NCBI GenBank assembly: GCA_033026295.1
Contig: CM065172.1
Coordinates: 10,399,665 to 10,463,664 of the forward strand
Length of the DNA stretch: 64,000 bases
Source of the DNA: Channa striata
Lineage: Eukaryota; Chordata; Actinopteri; Anabantiformes; Channidae
Reading direction: 5' to 3'
A program made the translations under genes and the position numbers. Shown here piece by piece: positions 1 through 14,300 of this stretch. Under the pieces are notes generated by a model. It saw only the letters and a program-made list of their open reading frames with translations, was not told the origin of the DNA and ran no database searches. The number at the start of each line of letters is the position of its first letter. Within the stretch, counting starts at the first letter, position 1.

Positions 1-2952
1 TGTAGTCACATTCAGAACAGGATAATTCAAGTCTTTGATTCTGTGTTAAATGTGCAAAAACAAATCATGTATAAGATATGATTATTATCTAAGTTGGCAT
101 AACTGATCTGCTCCTGATTTATCTCACATTTGTAAAGCATGTTGGAGATGCCTCGACTTGCCTGCACTCAGGTGTGCAGAACGTTTTTTTAGGATTGTAC
201 TGTAGGTAAAGGGCACCAGGAGATGGCACTGAAATCCCAGTTGGCAGGTTTGTCTCCTTCTCATTCATGTGGCTGAGCCTTTGGCAAGAAGATCTTATGC
301 CATATTGACGATATTAGGACACCTGCTGCGTAATTTCTCTCAAAGTGGGGAGTCTGGCACACGGTTCAACATCAAACCGATGCTGTCTAACAGATAGTTT
401 TAAACAGTGCCAAATATTGTTTTACTGATGCACAATGGAAAATTGACATTTGTATATAGTTGCATTTTTGTAGTTCAGTCAAAGGAGGCTAATGTTTCAG
501 TGTTACTGACTATAGTGCTACTTGTTCCATAATTTAACGGTGCATAATGATTTTTAGCTTATTATAAACGTCATGTTCCCTCTTAAAAATCACAGATAAG
601 AAATCACTTAAAAGTCAGTGTTTACTTCGACCTTAGATGTAGTCTGAGTTTGATAAGAGCATATTAATCATGTGTCCGCAGCAGGAGAGCAGTAAAAGAA
701 ATGAAAGAAAAACTACAACAAAAAACTGATGCATCAAATACCTTGAAGAAGGAAAAGGTTTGGCATAAAATGGGAAATGATTAATAGAGATCTGGGTGAA
801 TTCATCCTGGCTGTGAGCAATGAATTTTATCAATATACTGAGGTGTGGTATGTACTCAGGAGTCAGATTATTCTTCACAACTTAACAGGAATTTGGCTAT
901 TCAGAGAATATTATGCCTGAATATATTTGTGCTGAATGTGGTAACTACAAATGTTCTCAAAGAGAAAACCAATCAAGCCAGAGTGAAGAGTATAGGGTCA
1001 GACGTTCAAGTATTTATGAGTGCGTACTGTGTTTTTACTTTGACGAATGCAGATTTTGATGTGTTATTTTAAATTATTTACATAGCTCTGGTCACCAGAG
1101 GAATTACTGCGTTTTTACTGTATGTCTCATTATGTGACGGTTTAATAAGCGGGATATGGTTGCATTAATGTAAACTGTCTAAATTAGACCAAAGATAAAA
1201 AACATATTTGTCGATATCTGAAAAGCTGAATAAAACAGATGCACCTGCCTCTCTCAGCTATTTTCCTCACCCTCACATACAGTGTAATTAATGGGTATTT
1301 GTCATCTCTACCTTTGTTCTCAGAATAGAGAGTTGATGCCATGTCCTGTGTGCCCCAGCATTAGACTCACTTGAACTTTAATAACCAATTTGGAAAAGTT
1401 GATAAACCGTAGCAAAACAAGGAGAGGTATTAAATATGTCTGAACCGGCTACATGCACCATCTTCTTGCATGGACAAAATCAATAAAACAATAATTTTAA
1501 CCATACTGTATAAACAGCACTGCATAATTACACAAGCACTGACTTAAAATAATTAATTAGACTTGGCTAATCTTTGCTCTTTGGTTTTAACAAATGAGAT
1601 ACAAAAAATTATAGTTATACTTTTTCTGACCTGGGTTAATTTTTGCCCTAGGATTCTTTTACGTAACCAATGGAAAGTAACCTGTTCGTGTGATTACACG
1701 ATCAAATTACCCACATTGCACAGCACTGACACAGTCTGAATCTAATTGTTTGGAATTGTAAGCTGCTTAAAGATTTATCTTTGGTACATGAATGGATTGT
1801 GTGTGAAGATGCACATCAGATTGGTCTCAGAAGGAAGGAAGCACACTCCTCGTCCTCCTCCAGAGAGAGTGAATTTGTGCAGATACAACAAATCAAACAG
1901 GTTGCCAATGTTCTGTGAAGCTCGTGGAGCATGACGGTGCCCACTGCTACACTACTTATTCAATATCTCAGACTGCAAAACAAATTGCCAGTAAAGCATC
2001 GCTTACCCCCACTTCAAGGCCAACCAACGACATAAACTTCAGTGGGCTCTGAGGCATGTTACACACCAAGCAAAATCTTTTCACAAGTCAGCACTCCGTC
2101 ATCGACCGGCTGTACCAGATGATGATTGTGGTGTTCCCACAGAGTTCTGGACGACATGAGACATGAGTAAAACAACTGGACACGCCGTAATCTTTTCCTT
2201 TTTTCAATCATTATTTTGTTCTGTTTGAAGATAAAATGAATAGCAAAGAGCACATGGACCAATTAATAAGAACCATCTGTGTCTGCACAAAATAAATTGT
2301 TCATTTAGGAATATCACCATCAAATTACATCTTACTGCACTGTACATATTTCAGCTGATGCTGAGTTTATTCAGTTTTTCTTACAGGCTAACATTCGTAG
2401 GAGGAGGAGGCTGTGCAAGAAAATCTACACACTCAACTACAAATTAAAACGTTCAAATGAGGAGATAAACGTAAACACGCCATACGCTGGCATTTCATTC
2501 GTGTTCTCAAGTATGAGTAGCAGTGGGTCACATATCCACAAATATTGAAAAATGCCACCCCCACCACACTGTGCAGCTGAGACGAAAGAGGGTCAAGGAG
2601 TTCACATCCCAGACTGGGTGGGGAAAGCCAACTGGTCCCTCTTCCCATCATCGACTGCAGCAGAGGTTGTGTTTAACAAGCCACTTAACCCATCGCTGCT
2701 CCAGTGGAGTGGCTCAACAGCCAACTTCAGATATCTGAGGAAGCGCGAGACAGGTCCTAGAGGTGGGTGTGTAGGAGGAGGAGGAGGGAGAGGCTAAGGA
2801 ATAACAAGTGCTTCTCAGATTTATCTGGATCAAAAAAAGAAAACTTAAAAGACGGAAGGTCCAATACACCATGCAACCTACAATAAAATTATTACTGTAA
2901 CTATAATAATCCCAGGTGAGAAATAATTATAATAACATTTGGTTTTACAGTT

Positions 2953-2972
2953 CTTTTTTTTTTTTTTTTTTT
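2953..2972. repeat. poly-T tract
   Basis: About 20 consecutive T, followed 25 bases later by an (AATTA)-like AT-rich run. Confidence 0.9.
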
Positions 2973-5297
2973 ATCGTATTTGTTCTTGAAAATTAAATTA
3001 AATTAATTTGATTAATTCTCTTTCTGGTGAGGAATAGTTTAGTCATTAACATGCTCTAAATATACAAAGTGAAAAGGTCAGCGTTTTCCATAGACCGTTT
3101 CTTGCCAGCAATGCTAATAAATGTATGTGAAAGGGAACAAATGACAATAAACTGGGTCCTGGATATTCAATTCCCATGCAGAACTGTTAATGAGCAACCC
3201 GGCTGTCTTATTCTAACTTCTAACCTTCTTTAAAGCTTGGCCCAAACCACAGCCTCCAGATGCCGTTAAGTTCTATAAAACCAACAAACCCTCTTCATCG
3301 CTCAAAAGCACTCAGCTGAAGCAGCAGTAACCATTCAGGTGTATTTCAGAGCTGTATCGATTGAAGAAGGGCAATGGGGGTGGAGGTCTGTGGAAAACTC
3401 AGCAGGGGGCTGGGACAGGCAACAATTAGAGTTATAGGATTTTTCATCTTTTTTTGTATACTGTAAAGTACATGTGGAAACGACTGAAAGCAAATGTATT
3501 TCTATAAATATACTATAGAACTCTGTAACTGCAAATATATCAAAGCAATTCACATTATTTATTTGTGTTTGTATTTGTCACATGTGCAAATGCATCCGAG
3601 ACGCAAGATGGTTGTTCCCTTAAGTTAAGTTCAGCCATCAAAAAAGGCCTTTAGGGGGGAAAAAATTAACTTTTTTAGCTTTCTGGGAAAAGGCGAGGGC
3701 GTCTGGGTCACTGCAGGTCCATTGCTAACAAGCTCCTAAGAGACATATTGGTTGGGGGTTGGCACTGGAGCGGTCACATTAGTCAATGTGCCACGAGAGA
3801 ACGAAGTGGAAAACTCAGTGGCTGTAAAACCTTTCCTTCTAGCAAGACGAATGTACAACAAGACTGGGCATTAACCCTAAAGTCGAGAACATCCATCTCC
3901 ACATAACCCTTAAACACCATAATGCTTAATGATGAAGTAATAACATCCAGAGGGGAAATATACTATATGCAGGAAACATAGTTGGCCATTACACATGCAA
4001 GTCTCTTGACGTATGGTACATCACAGGCTGACCAAGGCTGTGGGGCTCACACCCTCTGTAAAATACAAACTAATCACTGAAAAACTAACGTATCTGACGT
4101 TAAACCCAAGTCCAACATTTTTGTAAATGCACATCTTATTTTGGGGAGTTTGAGTGACTTTAAAGGCCTAATCCAAGTCCAAACACGTGACATTGACTTT
4201 ATAGTCGCCTCAGATGCAGAATTATTAGGACTACAGCTGCAAAGCACAACGTCTTTCGCTACGTCATCACACGTGAACCCATGGAATATAACAGGCACTA
4301 TACAGACATCGATTCGATCTAAACCCCCACAGAAACTCACTGAATGTGTGCATGGTGGTATTCATCGGTCACTGTGTGCCCACAGCTGCAGCATGTGAGT
4401 ATTGTCTTACCTAACACAGCAAACGTTTCATCATTCGTGCCATTTGGGAGCCGAATGAATGGTAGAAACAGACAACAAGCAGCACAAATTGAACAAATTG
4501 TGCAATTTAAACCAGAACACAAACCAGAAACCAGAAAATGAATAACAGCAACCTGAGTAAAAAAAATGAACAAAAAATTTGAATACAATGATTATTTCCC
4601 ACCAAATTAATATTTTTATTGTTGTCATGTTGCACCAATTATTGAACTTATAAAAACAATCAAATTGAGGCTTTTAATAGACTGCCAGAGATAATTAAAC
4701 TCCCTGTAGCCCATCTAATGTCGTCAATGACACAATTCCTCTAATAAATACACATCTCTAAAGACAAGCATGACCGACCGTTATTAGCAGTGACAGACGT
4801 CATTTACAACTGACAGAGGGACTAAAGTGGGGGTGTTCCTGCCTAAGAAATCTGATTGCCAACCATGATTTTTCAAATCATTTCTTTAGTTGACTGACAG
4901 TTAAATCTTTTTTTTTATTTTTGTTTTTGTTTGTGCTCATTGTGCCAAGCTTTCATTTGTTAGAGTGGTTCAAAATTTTCACAGCAGACAAAAGAACTGA
5001 AACAGATTTCTCTTTTTGACTTGGGTGGCATTGCCCCCATATAAATATAATTATATGTTATTGTACAGTTAGATGCAGAAGTTTCAATTCCTTCATTTTC
5101 AAATGCAAAAAGGGTTTAAATAAGACATTTTTAAACTGTGGGTTTCAGGAAGCGTGGACAAAATATCATGGTTATTTGGACAAGCCAAGCAATTCTATGT
5201 CAAATTATACATCAGCACCCCATTTACCTGGAATGGAATAATCCTTATTTCATAACCACGTTTTGCAATGATTTGACCGTGAGGCTCCTTCGATTGA

Positions 5298-5317
5298 ATA
5301 GTCAAATATTTGACTAT
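5298..5317. repeat. perfect 20-bp palindrome
   Basis: ATAGTCAAAT is followed immediately by its exact reverse complement ATTTGACTAT, with no spacer. It could extrude as a cruciform or be a dimeric binding site. Confidence 0.95.
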
Positions 5318-8300
5318 CAAGGTCAGAGTCAAAATTAAAGTGACAATTTTTTTTGCTGCACGGTGTGAAAACGTGTCACATACCAGCAAACACAGGTAAA
5401 CAGAGACACACATCGCTGTTTGCAAAACGCTAACACTGGACTTTTTGTTACTGTACTCATGCAAGAATACCTTTGCACTACACACATGCCACTAAATCAA
5501 AGAATGTTCAAACACACACAAAGGGAGTTTTTCTTCAGTCCAAAACTACTGCTCACTCACAAGAATTCATGTCATGTTTCTCACTGAAGACAATGGGCCA
5601 AACTTTTGTCAGTTGGAGGCCTGTTCAGAATTTCCTGTCCCGTTTTCATATTCCATGCTTTGCTTTGTCAGAAAGCTGCTGAAAGGCTTGAAACAGAAGG
5701 ATCTGCCATCAAGGTGGATGATGTAAGCTGTCACTGCAACGTGTTGCTAGGCAAAGAAGTGGAGAGGAGTTCCTGGCTGTTGATGTTTTTCTGTCTGCCT
5801 GCCACCAAAAAGACGTGGCGTTCGGAGCAAACATTGCCAGCAGCAGGAGACAGGCAGGCAGGCCGCCGGTTTGTGCTCTTTGATTCTTGACGCAGCCAGG
5901 TTTTTGACCCTGCCAAGTCGCTCAATTGCCATATTTGCCCCCGTGCTCTTCTACAACTTGTCAAGCTGCTGCCAGGTATTTTGTCTCGTTTCCACCGCGG
6001 CTGATACATAACTGAGTGAGATGCTCGTGGCGCTTACCAGCAATTACTTGTGTGCTTCACTCTGCATCCCCTGGTGCAGTGTTAGCCCGGGTGAGCAAGC
6101 ACTGTAATACCAGCGGAGCATGAGAGCTTATTAGGACTACAACAATTGGTAAAGTAATTAGGAGACTGATCGATATAAAAGTCTGTAAATTCAAGTGAGT
6201 CACTGAAGCAAACTGCACTGGTCCAACTTCTCATCAGTGAATAATTGCTGCTTTATAATTTGTAATATTAAAAAAATACCATGAGCTATTTGACAATGAC
6301 AGTTACCAAAGGTTGCAAGATTGAATTTGGTGAAATTATCATTTCTCCCATGATGGTCTATGATGGTCTCCTTGATTGTTAAACATGATCTGCAAAAATC
6401 CAGTCAATGTGGAAAAGGTAGGCCTTGCTTTTTTCGACAGACTGGTATAAAACCTCACATTGCACATTGTCTGGAACATTCCTTCTATTAAATATATTTG
6501 CAGTTGTGCTGGAAAGTTTAGTTTTTGACAGTTACCTACTGCAACAAAAGTAAATGCCTGAATAAGAAAATATAAAGACAAGGACGTGGTTCCCAGGAAT
6601 TTACTCCATACAACCTTAACCTATAGTTGAGCTAACATGCATTCAAAAGAGCCTGTCAGCAACTGTCTGAGGACGTATGACAACTGGGAGCTGACGGAGT
6701 TGATTTGATAGTGTCCTACGTTCAAAATAGCACAGCGGGGCAGCCAGTGTGCTGGTTTGGTCACAGGTCACCGACAGTAGCGTCTCAGCTAAATGAAGGT
6801 TAAAAACAACTTCTTGAAACGGATACTACACTACACCTTCACCACTGGGGTCAGAACCATTTACACAGAGTAGGTGGTGGAGTGTGCCTTTACAATTTGC
6901 TTGTGCTTTCTATGAATATAAAAGAAAAAAAAACCCTCCTGTGTCAAGTACAGCGCAGTAGGCTCAACGAGTCCATGTTTTCATAGAGAGATAAAGGAGT
7001 CACTGCACTCAGTACAGCCTCGAGATGCCGAGCGCAGTGAGACGCGCGTGGTTCAAGGTTACACAGGAGGTAAATCGCTCTCAGTGGCCCTCATATAGTA
7101 ACAGGTCTGTTTCTGCCGGCGCTACACCTGTGTCCTAGTTGGCAGATCTAAATACGTCCAGTAGCACCCAGCACAGAGCCGACTTCCCCCAGACTCTTCT
7201 GCCCTCCATCCTTCACGTACTCACCTCTGACCTCTGGACGCACGCATCTCATCCAAACTCCCCTGAACGTTGTGCTAAATCTTTTCATCCATCACACCAG
7301 ACCACTTTCTGCTCTTCGGGTCCATCTTTCTAAGTGCATGTTGGCTACTATAGATTTGGACTTTGGATTGTGCCCTCTAGCCCGGCGAAACCGAGGCTGC
7401 GATAGCGAGAACAGCTGTGCGTCCGATTGTAAACAAGCTTAGGGTCTGACCCGGCGTCATTAATCCCTCGCCTGTAGGCTTGCAGGCCCTGAGGCTTGCC
7501 TGCCCCACAGACTCTCTCTTCAGGTTTGCCTCTGTATTCTGCTGTCACTTAGCCTCTCTCCCTTTTTAGAGCTCTCGTTCTCGTTCCCTGTGTCTGCGGC
7601 TGTCTCTCCACCTCTCCAGCTTTAGATCTCCCCGGTGAATCACTTTGTCACTCTGGGCTCTCCTTCACTTCAAGGATAGTCAGCCAACAACTCAGCAGTT
7701 TGTGGCAGTCAAAGGTTTCTTGTTTCCTTTTTTTCTTCCTAAATTGTTTTTTCATGTCAGTTTACCAATGGAGATGCTGACTTTCATGTCCCTCTAACCT
7801 CCCTCACATCTTATTAAAAGCACCATGATTTATAGTGGGCGACAGTCTTTTCTTTTTCTAAACATCCTCACATCTTCTTGGCACTTACATAAAAAAGGAT
7901 TTTAGCTAAATTTCGACTCATTTTTTCTATATTTACATGGGGTTACATGTTTTTATGAATGATGCATTTCTTTCTTTTCTTAGTTGCTTCATTTAAGATA
8001 TTTTTCAATTACATCTATATAAACTTGTCTATATTATCTGTAAAGTAATTTGAGATGCACTTGAGCTGATGAGCTATTTAAATAAATGAACCAAAACTAT
8101 GCAGCAAACTATTACCCTGAAAATATATATTCCCCTATTTCCCCATACTGGGAAATGAATAGACGGTAATATTTAATAGGTCCCATTTCAGCTATTACTT
8201 TACGGCTGTGGGTTAATGAAGGGTTTGGATACCAGTTCAATAGGTGATTTATATCAGGCGATACTCGTATTCCCTTTTCAACAGCTCATCATTTTCACAC

Positions 8301-11300
8301 AAAAAAATTAATACCTTGTCAGTGGAGCTATTGTGCTGCCATCATGCTGCACCTTTAGGAAAGTTTTTCCCTGGAGATAATCTTACACTGTCATTAATCT
8401 ATGATCAGGAGATTCCACAAGTTATTGTGTAATTCATCATTCATAATTAAAGTTTTTTTGGGTTATGCTCAAATGACAGGAACCTCTAATACTGTAACAC
8501 AATAGCCCTGGCAAAAATGCATTTTATGTACAATAATCCCAGCAGTGTTGGAGGAATACAGTGTGCACACACCTACAGTAGCTACCGAATAGTCTATTAT
8601 ACCTTTAAAGTGCTTCACTTCACAGTAATTACTTTTTTCAATTCTCCAACTGACTTGCAAACTTGTGTTCTCCCCATATCTCTTCTCAATTTCAGCTGAT
8701 TGTCCCCTATCATCTCAGTCCACCCGTCTCTGATTACTGCTTATGTCCTAACTCTCAAAATAAGAACAGGCTGTTCTCACCTGCCCTGTGGACATTCGTG
8801 TCAGGCGAGTTACCATACAAATTAGAGAATGATAGCTTCTCATCATATCCTCTCTCACCTCTCTCCCCCCAAAAGCCTTGCAAAAATTGCACTCGGATCA
8901 AATCAAACGAACGAGTCAAATGAAAAATCTCAGCAGAGTACCTCCACGAGCAAACTGTTAACGGATGACGGTGTGCATGACAACACTTAACTCACTGATA
9001 CAACCCGGTGCCTGCTAATGATTCCTCTCCTCGGAATCTGTCGATAACACAAGCACAGCTCATGAGGTGTGATGCAAGATTCCCAAACAGTGTATTCATA
9101 AGTGAAAAGTCCAAGAGATTTAAAGACAAAATAGACTTTGCAGATCCTCGTAGCCTCACCGCGTCATCGTTTAGACAAGTGTACGACAGATTACTCGATT
9201 TGTGGAGATTTAGGGACTTGAAATAAAAGCCTGAGTGAGCTTGTTGAAAGCTAAACTGTCGTCTTGTGTGTAGATTCTTGTTCAGTGTTACCGGCTGACA
9301 CCTTTTCAGAAAAGGAGGAGAACACAGGGGGAGCTTGGGAGTAGATGGTTTGATGGCATCCATTTAAATGGGCTTGAAAGGTGATTTATTAAAGATGCGA
9401 ATACGGCAGACAAGAATGGGGAATGTAGAGCCACAGTGGCAGCGGCGTGAGTCTGTGTGCAACAGGGTTTAGATATAAATACAAAAAGCAGCATGCAGTC
9501 AATAACAAGTTGTGTATTTGTAACATTTTCCCATTCACAGTTAAGCATTTTTAAGTAAAGCTGAGATAGATGTGAAAGTTTAGGAGGCATTAGTTTAGAA
9601 AGTAGTTATTAGACAAATTAAGAGAATTTCAAGACATTTCAGGTGCTAGAAATTCTGATAGTAATTCTAGTAGAACTAACTCCAGTGAACTATTTTACTG
9701 GATAAATGTAAATGTAAGACGTGTGACGAAGGTGTGATTCTTCCCTCAAACAGGACATCCGCACCCAACATCTTAATTTTTCATTGTTCCGTTTGGCCTG
9801 TTTGCACTGAATCATGCGCTACCTGCCTCGCAGTGAGTCAGGTCCTCTTAGGGACGACTGCCACAGACGGTGTCATTGCAAACTTTGCACAGAGCCAGTG
9901 CTGCACATACTGCACTTTCACTTTTGTCAGCCCTCGGGGGCCTAAGCAGTCGCCTGCCTCGTCTGCTGGCTCAGAGCTTCTCCGAATTCAGTGTCAGTCC
10001 ATTCAGAAGGCGATAAAATATTTCACCAGTTCGTTGACAGACCAACAGACAATATTTTTATTCCTTGAGTCAAACTTCTACTGTGGCTACAGATTTTTTA
10101 ATCAGTTCAAATATCCATGTAGACATATATCAGATATGGCAGAGCACTAATATGTAACACAAAATAGTCTAAGTAAGAATGGAAATAATACATTTTGAGC
10201 TTTGTAAGGAATGAACCCAAGAGGACACTTTCCCACTACTTATTACCAATAAAAGAAAAAAATGGTTTTTGCTAACCAAGCATCAGCAGATAATTAGGAT
10301 TTCTTGAATCTGTGAGTTCAGTGTCCAGCTTGTGATTTTAGTCATTCACTTACCGGAGCGTGACTAAAGGCTTAGGCTCTGAGGTGAAATCAAGCTGGCT
10401 TAGCCAAGCGAGTGTGCCATTTCCTCCATAAGAGGCAAAGAAGAGTAGAGGTCGAAGCTCTGTGGCAGTCCTGGAACAATCCTGTCATTTCCACAGTGGC
10501 TGCCACAAATTGCAGAGCTAAGGGTGAGGGCAAGTTTGGGCAATGAGGCCCTTTGGGAACACAGTGAGAGAAAGAAGCTGTCTCATCTGATGCTCCGTGG
10601 TATGACTCCAAAACGTGATAAGTTAGCTGCCATGTTGCTGGTTCGTGAGGTTCACTAAAGCTGGACTAATTTGCAAGAATGAGAACATAGCACACGGAAA
10701 CACGTGTCTGTGATGGCAAGGAGAAAAAGAGAAATACATCAATCCACCCACACTGACTAACCTTTGCACAAATCACAGAAAATAGGAGGCAACAGAGACG
10801 GTAAAAACAAGCCGAATAATGAAGAGCAACTACAGAAACAAGAATTTTAATTAAGAATGTAAAACTGCACAAGCAGAAAAACACCTGAAACTGACATTTG
10901 GAGAGAAGAAAAAAAGAATGAAAAACCACATTCCTATCAGACAAAAATCCCCAAGGGGAGAGAGACAGTAGATGAATGAGCGAAGACAAACGACACGTAG
11001 AAGACGTGGACAGAAAAAGTCACTTCAAACTCTCTTTTTAACTTTTAAAAGGAAGTAAAGCCGAAAAAGATTTGACTACTCCATGTAATATAATCAAGTC
11101 TTTCCCCTGACCTGACAGAAGGGAAGTTTCTGCAGTCTGCAAAAAAAAAAAAAAAAAGCACACAGGACTATGGGGATTTTATGGAAGAAACACATCAAAA
11201 CAATACAATTCCAGAGACAATAACGACCAACTGTACCAAAACAGCACAATAACAGGACATTTCCATCATCAAATAAAAACCTCCTCCCTGCACTGAAAGT

Positions 11301-14300
11301 AGAGAAAGTGAATTAGAAACCCTCGGATTATACATTACCCAGCTTTGACTGAACGTTTTGCTGGTTTGTGGGTATTAATCATATTATGGTACTCTGTGTT
11401 CCGCAGGAAACAGTTTATATTTCCTCAGTAATCCCGCAGCAAAAATTGATGTACTAGAACCTAAAGCCTGCTGTAACTACATATTTGATTTGCTGTCTAT
11501 CAGTGATTTGTTCTTCCCAGAGAGATTGCATTCTGGTAATCAAACAGTAATTTGCAACATCACTCTGCTCGTTTGTATTTCATCTCCAAATATATTGGAA
11601 AGCAAATATGTTCAACAAAAAGCTTTCGGCAATATCAACAAAGACTGGCACTCTGGATTACACCTTCAGCGCTGACAGAAGAAAAACACTTTCAGTCTAT
11701 GTACCGTATTTTATTTGCAGAACTTTTGTCTGTCTGTTGTGCATTAGCATCACAGTTTATTTAAGATAGTCCTTGTTTGCTGTAATTTACTTGTTTAAAG
11801 ATTGGTGGAGCAGACGCTACGGAACGAGGTCAGAAAGCCTGCAGCCATCTAAATGCATAGTAAAACACATGGTTCTGCAAAGGTGTTGCACTTATTGTTT
11901 TATACTAGCTTTCACTTTAATGGAGTCCTCACGTAATCTAATGCTTTTTCATTTACCGCCATCACTGTAAAGTAGTTCAACACATTAGGGATCAATACTA
12001 ACGTGGGGAAGCCGAGCATTAAAGATACATAGGCCCAATTAGTCTGTGCAGTGGGGAGTTCATGTGACAGTCTGAAGAATCTGACGAGGATCAATATCAA
12101 AGGAGTCACCGGGGCTACACGTCTGCACTGTTTTCTGGCTCAAAGTCTTGCACCTCATCTCTCCCTCTTCACCTTCTGCATCGAATATTCGAGGCCGCGT
12201 TGACAGCAGGGGGAACCTTAACCTACGCAGTAATAACGATGAGCCAGGTTGAAATATAAGAGCACGGTAATGCTTTATGGGAAATGCTATGCTCTCACAC
12301 AGTGAGAATACAAACTAAACTTTTTTTGCAGCCACTCAAAAGAGTGATAAATACTGTTTAGAGGTCAAAAGTTGAATTAACATTTCCATTTTTCATAAAC
12401 AGGACGAGTATGATTGGCTAAAAACAGCAGGCTGGTTACGAAACAATAACTGCTAATAGTTTATGCACTGTAGTGTGTGTCATGTTTAACACTAAAATTC
12501 ACAAATAATTTCTAGCTATGACTTCCTTGTCACCACACAGAACATTATAATTGCTTATATGATAAAAATAATTAAAAACGCACAGACTGCTACCTTCAAC
12601 ATAATGGATCATCATTAAAAGGTGCAGGACAGCTATTACACGTTTCCCACATGTCCTTAACACGTTTAGATGCAAAGCTTTCCTCTCTCACGTGCACTAT
12701 ACAGCTGTTAATATGAGCAGCCATTTATTTCAATAAGGCGGTCGGTATCTCCCGTGGTGGGGGAGATAATGTTTGTGGAGAAGACCCAGCTGCCTCCATT
12801 GATTTGGCCCTCAGCTCCGCGGGACAGTTCGGCCCCCAGAGGAGAGAGCACAAGGGCAACTGCCGGACTCAGCTGGCCTCCTGGCCCCGTGCATTAATAA
12901 TCATTCCAATTAGAAAGAAAACGCCCAGATGCTCATCCAGTTACATAATGTCCCCTTCCATCTTGTTTGTGTCACCATATTGAAGTTGGTTGGCAGTTGA
13001 CATTCTAATAGTTGATTTCATTTGGAGGGCTTTTCTGTGTCCGTTTGCTCCAGCATTTCCATCTGTCGTCTTCTTGACAATAAATCACCACGTTACCTGT
13101 CTCCTTACCTGCTGGAAATGGGAGGAGGCCAAACAACAGAAAGCCCTTCAAGTTTAATTCTTATAAATGTCTTTTTCAATACAAACCATCTCCAAAACCT
13201 TCTAAAAAACTGCCTACCTTTATGACAAGCACACCCAGATCTTAGAGAATTTGAAATGTGAGTGTTTGTGAGGGTGCTCAAAGTCCCCTCCTGACTTCAG
13301 AGACATTTTTCTGAAGCAGCATTGTATTTTTCATTATACAGTAGAGATGGAGACAGGTATTTTACATTTTCCATACATCCCTTTCTGCCGTCTTCTCGCA
13401 GAATACCCCATGAGAAGCCGAAACATCTCTTTTCATGCTTCAGAGGATCGGAAAAATACTTGTCTGATATTATGTAGCACTAGCAAGTGGCTGAACCACA
13501 GTAGAATCACTGATCTGTCTAGCAGTGTGTTAAGTTTGTTATTTATGTCAGTTTTTCAGGCGTATTTTCTCATTATTATCCATGCATGTCTCAGCCTAAT
13601 ATCTGAGCCGTGAGAAGGAAGGTCAGAGACCATTGTGTACATGAGAAAAAGGTAATCTTCAATCATCTGCTCACTGTTGTGCTGTGCAGTCAGACATCCT
13701 CTTAACAATACCTCCCTATGTTGTTTAGTTTCAGAGCTTTGTGGTCTCCGCACAATGAGGGACATTAATGCACAATGAGTCTATATGTATCGCTTCCCTA
13801 TCGGCATTAGCAGAGACCAGCATGCGAGAATGGATCTGCAATAAACACTTTCAGGTGCAGCCACTGGCACCAGAATCCAACAGAAAAGAAGCCTCAGTCT
13901 TCATTACTGGAATTAGTCACTCACTATGACGTAGTTTCCATTAAAACCACCTTAAGCAAGAGTATGTGCTTATAAATGTAAAAAAATATATAAATAAAAT
14001 GAATGAATGCTGCAGCAGCCGATGATTTTTGCTGTGTAAATCCAAATTCTTCTTCTCAATGTGTTTCTGCTTGCAAATCTAAATTCTTTGTCCATCTTGC
14101 TATCTGCTGCTCAGCTGGAGAATCTCATCTCAGAATGCAGGACATCAAACCAAAAAAAGCAATGGGAAGATACCACAGTGGTCTTTTGGAATTTCTTCCA
14201 ATATTTTTATATGTAACGGGACTAAATAATTGAAACATTATTTAATAAACAATTTACAAACACGCAATGCTTAGAAAACACAGCAATGACATCAGTACGT

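Noticed and set aside
8992..9363. 123-codon minus frame overlapping a 72-codon plus frame (9008-9226) with protein-like composition
   Set aside because: No splice sites, no recognisable family, non-ATG start for the plus frame. Most likely chance frames in a moderately GC-rich intronic patch.
9734..10150. 138-codon plus-strand open frame
   Set aside because: Cys/Ser/Phe-rich with no domain, no promoter or splice context.
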